From the NCBI GenBank assembly GCA_024036415.1, contig JAMWET010002892.1, positions 62,501-126,500 on the forward strand: a stretch of 64,000 nt of DNA, written 5' to 3'. Source of the DNA: Prochilodus magdalenae. Its lineage: Eukaryota; Chordata; Actinopteri; Characiformes; Prochilodontidae. The translations under genes and the position numbers were made by a program. Under the pieces are notes generated by a model that saw only the letters and a program-made list of their open reading frames with translations, made no database searches and was not told where the DNA came from. Shown here in pieces: positions 1 to 9,745 of the stretch; positions within the stretch are counted from its first letter, which is position 1, and every line of letters starts with the position of its first letter.

Positions 1-217
1 GGGAGTGTTATTGACTGAGGCATGCTGTACCGTTTCCGTAGAGACGGTTCTTGTGTTGATGAGTTGTAGTTGATTATTACGGATGCGTGGGGCGGGGAAG
101 CGGTGTAATGTAGCCAGGTTTAGTTTATTAGAGCTGCGTTCGGCTCCTGTACCTGTATATACCTGTACAGAAATGGTTTAGTATGGATTAATAGTCGGGA
201 GTTTTAGCTTATTATAC
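1..217. other. no feature seen
   Basis: Unique-looking sequence with no exon, repeat or RNA gene that I can support. It probably lies in the upstream intron of GSG1L or in its 5' flank. Confidence 0.4.
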
Positions 218-243
218 TAGGGTTAGGGTTAGGGTTAGGGTTA
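218..243 (+). repeat. short interstitial telomere-type repeat (TTAGGG)n
   Basis: Just over four tandem copies of the vertebrate telomere hexamer TTAGGG are seen directly. The tract is too short to be a chromosome end. It is an interstitial telomeric tract, possibly left by break repair or by slippage. It abuts a perfect inverted repeat that starts at 243. Confidence 0.9.
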
Positions 244-292
244 CTGGGAACCAGTTTACCCATGTGGATTCCAGTCGTTACTGGTTCCCAGT
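243..292. repeat. perfect 13-bp inverted repeat (hairpin)
   Basis: ACTGGGAACCAGT at 243-255 is the exact reverse complement of ACTGGTTCCCAGT at 280-292, with a 24-base loop. Each arm is itself an interrupted palindrome (ACTGG, three bases, CCAGT). It could be the end of a small foldback element; no function is evident. Confidence 0.8.
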
Positions 293-929
293 TCAGTGTG
301 AGGGCCCGGGTTGGTGGTAATGTTCAGGTTCCAGTAGTCTGCCGTAACTGCCTTCACCACATTTCCGTTAATGTATATGGTATAATGCGGTTCGTTGCGT
401 ATATCTCAGGAGCGTGATGCTCTGCGTGCTCTCTGAGCGACTGTGAGGGGCACTACAGGTTGTATGAATAAGACAGTAAGACAGTGACAGGCCGAACTGA
501 TCTACATCCATATTTAATATTTGGTCCGAGATCCCTTAAAGGCCTGAACTCCGCCTAATGCTGAATAGTGATACATCATCTCTAACTGTCCCGTGTTTAA
601 TGGACTCCTAGAGTAAGAACCATCAATCCAAATCCACCTAGAGATCCATCATCCTGAAGAGCTGAGTCCCAAACCTAGCCAAGGACATACGGGCAGCGTT
701 CGGTCCGGACCAAACGTAGTAGAGTGTTTATTAACCCCGTTGGGTGCAGATCTTGGAACCACGGCACGAGAGAGGAACGAGAGGGCACACCGCTGCCAGC
801 TCACCCAGGCTTACAGACAGTTAGCATCAGTAATGTGTGGTAGTGAGTCAGAGACACAGATCAGGTTTATACACTCGTCATCCGAAACAGCTGCACCCTG
901 AAGGAACCAACCGGCAGGACTGGAACTAG
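293..929. other. no feature seen
   Basis: No exon, RNA gene or clear repeat recognised in this stretch. Confidence 0.35.
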
Positions 930-1240
930 GTGGGTAGGTGGGAAACGGTGAGACGTGCGAACGACTCAAGCTTCGGGCTCGGCTGCACATGTGACGTAGG
1001 CAGGGACAGGCCATATCTCTGTACCTGACGGACTCTGCGAGGTCACTCTTCATTCGGGCTCGTGCTGCTGTGTAGGTACCATCGTCTTGGAGAAGAGGTG
1101 GGAAACAGGTCGAGCAGTTGGAAAAGTTTGAGAGGGGTCGCATCGCAGGGCTCCAGGAAGTGGGATGGTCTTATCATATTGCGCGTCATACTGCTCGTGC
1201 AGATTCCTTCCTTTCTTTCCTGACAGCACGTTGGCTTCCA
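930..1240 (+). pseudogene. 5' fragment of a Tc1-like transposon with helix-turn-helix remnant
   Basis: The frame from about 1106 to 1230 reads QLEKFERGRIAGLQEVGWSY, close to the N-terminal DNA-binding helix-turn-helix of fish Tc1-like transposases (family pattern FERGRIxGLxExGxSYRxIA). The stretch before it (about 935-1035: GCACATGTGACGTA, then TCTCTGTACCTGAC) also occurs in the Tc1-like copies at 38.1 kb and, reversed, at 48.7 kb, so these are probably one family. The frame drifts after about 1200 and no catalytic domain follows, so this is a dead fragment. Homology is by eye only. Confidence 0.6.
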
Positions 1241-1507
1241 TTGTTTGAACGTTCCCTAAATGTTCAGACTGCCTTGATCTGGCCCAGAGTCAGCTGGGCT
1301 CCTGCGTGCAGGGTCGACACTGGACATATTGGCCTGCAAATGTTCAGCACAGTAATAAATCCAGTGGACCTGGCTTACAGGGGACGAGGGCCCACAGCGG
1401 GCGGGGCCAGATCACATTATGAGGATTAAGCTGTATGTCTTGATGAGCTTGCTGTTTCCAAAGAGGTTTCAGACAGCCACTTTCATAAAAATATAATACC
1501 ACACATT
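1241..1507. other. no feature seen
   Basis: Transition from the Tc1-like fragment to the 27-bp array; nothing recognised. Confidence 0.35.
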
Positions 1508-3977
1508 TATCCTACACTTACACTAAACCCCCTAACCCCTACATTTACACTAAACCCCCTAACCCCTACATTTACACTAAACCCCCTAACCCCTACATTT
1601 ACACTAAACCCCCTAACCCCTACATTTACACTAAACCCCCCTAACCCCTACATTTACACTAAACCCCTAAACATTTACCCTAAACCCCTAAACCCTACAT
1701 TTACACTAAACCCCCTAACCCCTACATTTACACTAAACCCCCTAACCCCTACATTTACACTAAACCCCCTAACCCCTACATTTACACTAAACCCCCTAAC
1801 CCCTACATTTACACTAAACCCCCTAACCCCTACATTTACACTAAACCCCCTAACCCCTACATTTACACTAAACCCCCTAACCCCTACATTTACACTAAAC
1901 CCCCTAACCCCTACATTTACACTAAACCCCCTAACCCCTACATTTACACTAAACCCCTAACCCCTACATTTACACTAAACCCCAAACACGACATTTACAC
2001 TAAACCCCTAACCCCTACATTTACACTAAACCCCTAACCCCTACATCTACACTAAACCCTAACCCCTACATTTACACTAAACCCCTAACCCCTACATTTA
2101 CACTAAACCCCTAACCCCTACATCTACACTAAACCCCTAACCCCTACATTTACACTAAACCCCCTAACCCCTACATTTACACTAAACCCCCTAACCCCTA
2201 CATTTACACTAAACCCCTAACCCCTATATTTACACTAAACCCCAAAGCCCCACATTTACACTAAACCCCCTAACCCCTACATTTACACTAAACCCCCTAA
2301 ACCCTACATTTACACTAAACCCCCTAAACCCTACATTTACACTAAACCCCCTAACCCCTACATTTACACTAAACCCCTAACCCCTACATTTACACTAAAC
2401 CCCTAACCCCTACATTTACACTAAACCCCTAACCCCTACATTTACACTAAACCCCTAACCCCTACATTTACACTAAACCCCTAACCCCTACATTTACAAA
2501 AAACCCCCTAACCTCTACATTTACACTAAACCCCCTAACCCCTACATTTACACTAAACCCCCTAACCCCTACATTTACACTAAACCCCCCCTAACCCCTA
2601 CATTTACACTAAACCCCTAACCCCTACATTTACACTAAACCCCCTAACCCCTACATTTACACTAAACCCCTAACCCCTACATTTACACTAAACCCCCTAA
2701 CCCCTACATTTACACTAAACCCCCTAACCCCTACATTTACACTAAACCCCCTAACCCCTACATTTACACTAAACCCCTAACCCCTACATTTACACTAAAC
2801 CCCCTAACCCCTACATTTACACTAAACCCCCTAACCCCTACATTTACACTAAACCCCCTAACCCCTACATTTACACTAAACCCCCTAACCCCTACATTTA
2901 CACTAAACCCCCTAACCCCTACATTTACACTAAACCCCCTAACCCCTACATTTACACTAAACCCCCTAACCCCTACATTTACACTAAACCCCCTAAACCC
3001 GACAATTACACAAAACCCCAACCCCGACAGATACACTAAACCCCCTAAACCCTACATTTACACTAAACCCCTAACCCCTACATTTACACTAACCCCCTAA
3101 CCCCTACATTTACACTAAACCCCTAACCCCTACATCTACACTAAACCCCCTAACCCCTACATTTACACTAAACCCCTAACCCCTACATTTACACTAAACC
3201 CCCAACCCCTACATTTACACTAAACCCCCTAACCCCTACATTTACACTAAACCCCCAACCCCTACATTTACACTAAACCCCTAACCCCTACATCTACACT
3301 AAACCCCTAACCCCTACATCTACACTAACCCCCTAACCCCTACATTTACACTAACCCCCTAACCCCTACATTTACACTAAACCCCTAACCCCTACATTTA
3401 CACTAAACCCCCTAACCCCTACATTTACACTAAACCCCTAACCCCTACATTTACACTAAACCCCCTAACCCCTACATCTACACTAAACCCCCTAACCCCT
3501 ACATTTACACTAAACCCCCTAACCCCTACATTTACACTAAACCCCTAACCCCTACATTTACACTAAACCCCCTAACCCCTACATTTACACTAAACCCCCT
3601 AACCCCTACATTTACACTAAACCCCCTAACCCCTACATTTACACTAAACCCATAACCCCTACATTTACACTAAACCCCCTAACCCCTACATTTACACTAA
3701 ACCCCTAACCCCTACATCTACACTAAACCCCTAACCCCTACATTTACACTAAACCCCTAACCCCTACATTTACACTAAACCCCCTAACCCCTACATCTAC
3801 ACTAAACCCCCTAACCCCTACATTTACACTAAACCCCCTAACCCCTACATTTACACTAAACCCCCTAACCCCTACATTTACACTAAACCCCCTAACCCCT
3901 ACATTTACACTAACCCCCTAACCCCTACATTTACACTAAACCCCTAACCCCTACATTTACACTAAACACTAACCCCT
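1508..3977. repeat. minisatellite, 26-27-bp unit, about 90 copies
   Basis: Tandem array of a unit built from CTAACCCCTACATTTACAC followed by TAAACCCC. The length alternates between 26 and 27 bp through one C more or less in the C run. The strands are strongly asymmetric: the + strand has C runs in every unit and the - strand GGGG runs, so the array has G-quadruplex and i-motif potential. The CTAACCCC core is close to the telomere repeat complement CTAACC. Units are highly similar, with scattered variants (TCTACAC, ACAAAA). A 90-residue open frame on the - strand at 2764-3036 is repeat read-through, because 27 bp is nine codons. Confidence 0.97.
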
Positions 3978-4889
3978 GAATGATGAGTTAATGTGTCCAG
4001 CTGTTCACGGCTGTGTTTGCTAGTCATGCACTGACTAGCGGGGTTTGAGTTTCACCTATAGTGAGCTACAGCTGCCCCGAATGAGACTCTACATTCAGAC
4101 ACTGCTGAACCGTGTCGGGACCGTTACAGGCGTTCTTCCTCAGCTGCATGTTTCTGTGTGTGAAACTAGCTTAGCGGTTAGTGATTAGCTCTTGCAGGAC
4201 CATTCCTCTCCAAAGCGATGAATGGGCATGCACTAATGCTAGCCCTTCCTGAGAAACCACTCGTGCTCATTACTGCGACAGCCACCCTGTGTTAAGCCTC
4301 GGACGGCGGATTAACTACTTTGTGACCTGATCAAAGCCAGGAGTCTTTATTAATTCCTCTGGGTGTGAAGAACTCAGACTCCAAATTGCATTCGAGCTTT
4401 TGATTACGTAATGCCTAACCGCTGGTGCAGTAGGAGTTTAACAGGGCAGTGATGAGATGCGGAGAGGTCACATGGCCGGGCTGAAACTTTTACCAAGTGT
4501 AACTCTCTCTGAGATGGAGTTCATTTAGTACCACTGATGTAGGATTCGATCGCCAGCCTGCTAAAGAAGACCTATAGTATCCAGCACACAAGTGAACAGA
4601 GTGGAGGGGTTTCCAATAAAGTGGCCAGTGAATGTGTAATATACTAAAATATACATTAGACGTTAATAGAGTGATATAAATAAATACATACGGATGAATA
4701 AGAATATACAGCATGCTGACCACGCGTCTCCCAAGGCCAGAGCTGACCTCATACTGAGAATGCTGGACACATACGGAGGGGAAAACTATGGAGCATGAAT
4801 GAAAGGACCTTCCCAATGACTGGAGGTTGTGTTCCCGCACGGGGATTTCGTGAATATTTCGCATTCCTCAGCAATAATTATGGTTGCAC
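3978..4889. other. no gene; fragment of a dispersed repeat end at 4610-4630
   Basis: No exon recognised. TTCCAATAAAGTGGCCAGTG at 4611-4630 matches the core of the 42-bp array at 45.7-46.5 kb, so a single dispersed copy of that element end sits here. The open frames on either strand show no family resemblance. Confidence 0.4.
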
Positions 4890-5223
4890 GTTGCAAAGCT
4901 TGGGGGATAACTATACTGTTATTCAATTTTCCTTTTTCTCCTGTTTCATTGGCGACTAACTCGTCCCGCAGTTTTCGACATATCGACTCCGTTCCAGCTC
5001 CAGATTGTCCGGTATGATGCGCTGATGTGGGCCTGTATACAGCTTTTTGATCGGATGCACAGATTCCGAGCAGGAAGGAATTTCTCCGGAATTTTTTCCC
5101 ATAGAGAATGAATAGGATCGAAAAACGCGTGCCTATCTAACCCACTTCCGCTCGACCTAGAGACACCAAATCGGACACACTGGCATTCAGTTTGCTTCTC
5201 CTTTTTTTCCCGCATCCCTCTTT

Positions 5224-5525
5224 CCTCCCATAGAGTCCTAGCCATTTTCGGCCCCACCTAAGCCTGGCTGTTTCCTTCGCCCGAGAGCCACCAGACTTCA
5301 CATGCTCACTAAGGGGAGGTCCCCAAGCACTAACCCACAGCCATACTGACCCGCACTCCTCTATCTGTTGTTTATTCATTCCTCCCATAGGGTCCCAGTC
5401 ATTTTCGACCCAAACCAAGCAGTAATGCTTTCGTTCGCCCGAGAGGCTCCAAACTTCACGTACTCACTGAGGGTAGGCCCCCCAGAGGCTAATCCACAGT
5501 CATACCGACCTGCCCTCGTTTACTC
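5224..5525. repeat. diverged tandem duplication, about 157-bp period
   Basis: CCTCCCATAGAGTCC at 5224 is repeated as CCTCCCATAGGGTCC at 5381. The two blocks keep the same order of landmarks: CATTTTCG, TTCGCCCGAGAG, CCACAG, then CATAC. An older related block with CCCATAGAG is at about 5098. The copies differ at roughly one base in five, so the duplication is old. The family is not identified. Confidence 0.75.
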
Positions 5526-5559
5526 ATCCCTCGTTCCTCACTGAGCAAGCCGCGCAACC

Positions 5560-5815
5560 ATCCAGCGTTTCCTTCAGGAAATGCACTTTTCAAGTTTGAA
5601 ATTTTTATTTATTTTGCATTCCTTTCCAATGTTTTGCATTTCATCACTTTTTGTATAATAATTTTAAATGATATAGTAATTTTGGATTTTCTCCAGTTAA
5701 CTTTACCTTCCCTTCTCATTTTTTTGGATTCTCACACATGCATTTCGCATTCCCTTTTGCAAAACCGTTTTATTTGTTTGTGAAGGAATGCAAATAAATT
5801 TTGCAAGTGAATTTT
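5560..5815. other. AT-rich stretch with recurring GCATT/AATGC words
   Basis: An AT-rich stretch in which TTTTGCATT-like words recur several times (about 5618, 5632, 5751), with AATGCA near both ends. It may be a decayed small transposon, but no clean terminal repeat can be drawn. Confidence 0.3.
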
Positions 5816-5827
5816 TTGCAGTGGAGC

Positions 5828-5900
5828 TTTACAGGCTCGATAGAGCGTAGACCTACAGGGCTCTGAGATTTCGAATCCAGTCCCACGTGGCAGAGCCCAG
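5828..5900 (+). repeat. tRNA-like / SINE-head candidate
   Basis: GGCTCGATAGAGCGTAGACC resembles a tRNA A box and D arm. TTTCGAATCCAGTCCC about 35 bases later resembles a B box (GGTTCGAATCC). The spacing fits a tRNA-derived SINE head or decayed tRNA pseudogene. I cannot draw a good acceptor stem, so an active tRNA gene is unlikely. Confidence 0.3.
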
Positions 5901-6933
5901 GACACAGACGGATGTTGGTCTTGTTAGCTCGTGGTGGTGGTGGTGCAAGTCATCATGGCTACAGAGCCACTCAACTGTAGGTGTAGATGTGTGTCACATG
6001 TGCAGACTCACCAACACCCACATACTCCTGCATGTTGGCTACGATGGCACTGCTAGCTAGCTTGTCTTGGTTGTGTAATCAGGTGAACTCCTGACCTTAA
6101 AAGATCACGGAGTAGAGTTTAGGAGGCAGAGTTTAGAGAAGGTGTGGCCTTGTTGAGGTTTACACCTTAACCCAGACGTGTATCTCATCACAAGTTCACA
6201 TCCAGGCCTGCCCGACTGGACTAGCTGGCCACGAGCTAAACTACGGCTAGTGGATGTCAGTAAATTCTATCGTTGAGCTTGCTGGCCCGCTGCTGGTGAC
6301 CCCTTCCTGCTCATCTCTGTGAAGTGCACTTGAAAGGGAGCAGGCCGTGGCTGTTTGCTAATATTCCTTTAGAAAGCCCCTCTGCAGAAATGACCCCCGC
6401 CTGCCCCCGCATTTCATTTCTCCAGAGAGTTATTGTTCCACCGACACCAGAGATGGGCTTCCTTGGTGTTCAGTGGAAGAGAAGTGCCTCTCAGTTCCCA
6501 CCACTCCAACCTGAATTTATTCCTAAGTCTGTGTTGTACGTGTGGTTAGCGTTATTTCAGCAGGCTGCTGAGGAATACTGGAGTTCACATTGAATATGGA
6601 ATAGTCGGCGAGCGGTGTGACTTCAATCCAAAGGCGATGAAGAAGGACATGTGGAGTGATTAAGCTTCTAGCTAGCCGTTAGCTACGGTGTCGTCCTGTT
6701 AGAAATGAGAGATGAATACACCACACCTAGAGGAGTGTGGGTCAGTATGTGTGTGGATTGGGGGACGTGTCCTGAGTGAGTACACGCAGTTGGTTGACTG
6801 TAGGGTTTGAGTGGGGGTGAAAATGAATGGGACTCTAGGGGAGAAACGAGGGAGGGGGGAAAGATAAACAGACAAGTGTTGGTTAGAGCAACATTGAGTT
6901 TGGTTTGGAGGTCTGCTCTGAGGCGCATGTGAA
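5901..6933. other. no feature seen
   Basis: Non-repetitive intronic or intergenic DNA. No splice-flanked coding frame was recognised on either strand. Confidence 0.35.
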
Positions 6934-6947
6934 ACGCCACCTGGTGG
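6934..6947 (-). promoter_or_regulatory. CTCF-like core motif
   Basis: The - strand reads CCACCAGGTGGCGT, agreeing with the vertebrate CTCF core CCASYAGRKGGC. Motif match only; occupancy is unknown. Confidence 0.35.
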
Positions 6948-7145
6948 TCAAGTGGACGTACGGTAGATGGGTATGCACTTTTCTCATCTATTCATTCTTA
7001 ATGGGGGAAAAAAGTCTAAATTTAATGGAGAACATTCCAGAGTGTGAACGGTGTCAAGATCCGAAAAAAGGCGGAACTAGTTGTGAACAAAAAAAATGTG
7101 TACTGACAAAAAGACGACGAGAAAGGAAAAGTACAAGAAGGCCTA

Positions 7146-7425
7146 GATGTGGCCACATCAATGTACAGAGACAATGTCCAGATGTGGTGGAGGCCTTCCC
7201 TGGCACAGTTCCGAGGAGAATTCCCTGTAGACTGGGATTGTATCCACTGCTGGTAGACCCGTATGACCGTACGCTTCCATACACCTGCAGATTCAGCTAC
7301 TTCCTTCACACTATGGTCTTTGGCCACGCCCACATGCAGCCTCTCCTTTTAGCCAATCATTAACATCTGCTCTGGAGCCATTTTCCACACATGGAACGAG
7401 ACATTCCCTGCACTGTAGCACCTCC
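7146..7425 (-). mobile_element. Tc1/mariner-type element fragment, copy 1
   Basis: This stretch recurs almost base for base at 51885-52180 in the same orientation, so it is a dispersed repeat. On the - strand, from about 7315 down to 7244, it reads HSVKEVAESAGVWKRTVI and then RVYQQW. That matches the N-terminal helix-turn-helix pattern of Tc1/mariner transposases (SxxEVAxxxGxSRxTVxRVYQxW). The frame stays open further but no catalytic motif follows, so the element is truncated or non-autonomous. Confidence 0.6.
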
Positions 7426-7594
7426 TCCCTCTTCCAGGAATTTATTAGGGGTGCACTAAATGTTCTGAAATGATTCGTCTGATTAAGTGAAAGACTGAAT
7501 AATTATCTCTGAACAACGACGTCTTTAATGACGCAGTTAACTTTTCCTAGTTCCGGAAACCAGAGTGGAATTTTACTGGATAGCTTCAGAGCTA

Positions 7595-7608
7595 GCGCCA
7601 TCTGCTGG
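7595..7608 (-). promoter_or_regulatory. CTCF-like core motif
   Basis: The - strand reads CCAGCAGATGGCGC, agreeing at every position with CCASYAGRKGGC. Motif match only. Confidence 0.35.
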
Positions 7609-7977
7609 AGGCTAATACCCACTTTACCGCGTTGTATTCCACTGTGGGTCACACCGGAGCTCACTGATGCTCACCCAGCTCTTATTTAGCTTCAAGCTGA
7701 GAACAGAACCGGGCCGCCACAGCGAGGAAGACCGACACAGCGTCTCACAGGGCGCGTCCCGGATCCTCCGTGAAGACACAGTGACCCCAGGTATACAGCA
7801 TGGCGATAGAAAGGCGAGCGGTGAGGAGGGAGGCGCTCTCTGCGCACGCGGCTGGGGCACGTTCTGACGCTAGCATGTAGCCTAATTCATTAATGCAGTT
7901 CTGGAAAATTTGGCAAAATGAACCGCAAAAAACACGGTTAAATAAATAAAACATTCATTTCAGTGCATGTCTAGGAT

Positions 7978-8035
7978 TTCTAGCCCCATCGTCCTCGTGC
8001 AGCGCCATCTACAGGAGCCTGCAGTTCCTACAGAC
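7978..8035. repeat. dispersed repeat fragment, shared with 52222-52275
   Basis: TAGCCCCATCGTCCTCG and the following CGCCATCTACAGGAGCC recur with few changes at 52222-52275. There too the block lies downstream of the same Tc1-type fragment, so both blocks probably belong to one larger element. Confidence 0.55.
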
Positions 8036-8813
8036 CTGACTGTATATATTGCCCTCCTCCAGTGAGACCGTATGGGTGTGCTGCATGAGTAATAGGTTGA
8101 CTGAATGAAACAGAATGTCCTCACCCTGATTAAAACGGTCCAGTCAGGCACCGCACCGTCACTGCCATATCCAGTCCATCAGGACTTATCGTTATTGGCT
8201 CATTGTGGCTTTTAATTAATCATTATTTAAAGAGACCCAGGCCTCCCGTTAGACTCCTACATTCCTGGGCCTTATTCAAATCAGGCACCGTGCTGATCAC
8301 TTATCTGACTGGCAGCAGGGCGAAGCTCACCTTGGGAAGCTTATCTTTCCGTTTTTTGACAGGTGGAAAAGATGAGCGCAGTCTGCAGCATAGCCTTCCG
8401 TTCCGTTCGGAGTGGCCGCGTTATAATCTTACAGAGTTCCTTTTTCATTCAGCAGTCGTAGCCGCCACCGGGATAGCAGTCTCTCACTCCCCATCAGCTT
8501 TCTCTACGGCCTGGAACCGCCCAGCACACCACCTCCACTGCTGGGCGCACAGTGCACTTCTCCTGGTGCTCATAAACTGAAACTTACTTGGTTGATGTTT
8601 TGCCAGCTTCAAAGTGTCCTTCCAAAAACCAACTTATGAAAAGTCCTTTACAGCCGTTTTATAAGCTGCTGCTGGGAGCGCAGCCTGCTTCGGCCAGACG
8701 GACATAAAACGATGATCATGATTTGTTTACAGAGTTGGTTCAATACCAGTATGGTGAAGTTATTCAGACGCAGTACAGTAATGCTACACAGTATATACAT
8801 CACTAAACATGTA
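8036..8813. other. no feature seen
   Basis: No exon, RNA gene or strong repeat recognised. Confidence 0.35.
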
Positions 8814-9390
8814 TTAAAGGAACGATATGTAATACTGACTGTGTGTGTTTAAGGTACATATTCATAAATACGTGTACATATTAATATTCAGGAACGATAC
8901 AATAACCCGACATTACAGTGATATCATCTAAAATGTTCATTAAAGGAACAATATGTAATACTGACGGTGTGTGTTTAAGGTACATATTAATATTCAGGTA
9001 ACAGAACTATACAGTAACAGAACATTTCAGTTATATAATTTTTAAATAATTAATTAAAGGAACGATATGTAATACTGACTGTGTGTTTAAGGTACATATT
9101 CATAAATACGTGTACATATTAATATTCAGGAACAATACAATAACCCGACATTACAGTTATATCATCTAAAATGGTCATTAAAGGAACAATATGTAAAACT
9201 GACGGTGTGTGTTTAAGGTACATATTCATATTCATAACCATGTGTCCATATTAATATTCAGGTAACAGAACTATACAGTAACAGAACATTTCAGTTATAT
9301 AATTTTTGAATCATTAATTAAAGGAACGATATGTAATACTGACAGTGTGCGTTAGTACATATTCATATTCAGGAATGATACAGTAATTCA
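8814..9390 (+). repeat. minisatellite, dimeric unit of about 240 bp (two about 120-bp subunits)
   Basis: TTAAAGGAACGATATGTAAT or a close variant begins each subunit at 8814, 8940, 9054, 9178 and 9318. Odd and even subunits differ: the first type carries CATAAATACGTGTACAT and CCCGACATTACAG, the second CAGGTAACAGAACTATAC and CATTTCAG. The arrangement is thus A-B-A-B plus a partial copy. The opening word resembles the inverted terminus of the small element at 49788-50114. Confidence 0.85.
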
Positions 9391-9745
9391 TTATTGATAA
9401 CCCAGCTGCACCACACTGAGTATCAGTACAAGTGCTGAAATGACTTAACTTCACATTCACACTAGTGGCCAGGATAAATTAGCTAAGGTATGCTAACCTG
9501 CAGTGACGCTCGATGCTCACCTGTCCGGGAGCAAAATCAGCCAATCCGGATCCATTATAACCTGTTTCTGGGGTCTACGCTGTCTGCATCTCTCAAATGC
9601 CTCTCCAGTCAAATCCACAGTCGAGTTTGGCTGACCGTTTGTTACATGTCTGGCAACCCGGGGAGTCAGAATAATGGTGTTGGGAAAAGGGCAGTGGGCG
9701 GGATCACAGGCCATAACACTAACAGACTTCCCGCTCCTAACATGC
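9391..9745. other. no feature seen
   Basis: Short unique spacer between two arrays; nothing recognised. Confidence 0.35.

Noticed and set aside
811..1143. 110-codon open frame on the - strand
   Set aside because: It is antisense to the Tc1-like fragment whose + strand frame matches a known helix-turn-helix pattern.
1508..3977. CRISPR-like array
   Set aside because: The units are contiguous and all parts repeat; there are no unique spacers, and the setting is a vertebrate genome. The same applies to the other arrays.
1508..3977. True telomere end
   Set aside because: The unit is 26-27 bp with a T/A-rich linker, and unique sequence lies on both sides.
5828..5900. Functional tRNA gene
   Set aside because: A- and B-box-like words are present but a paired acceptor stem and proper anticodon arm could not be drawn.
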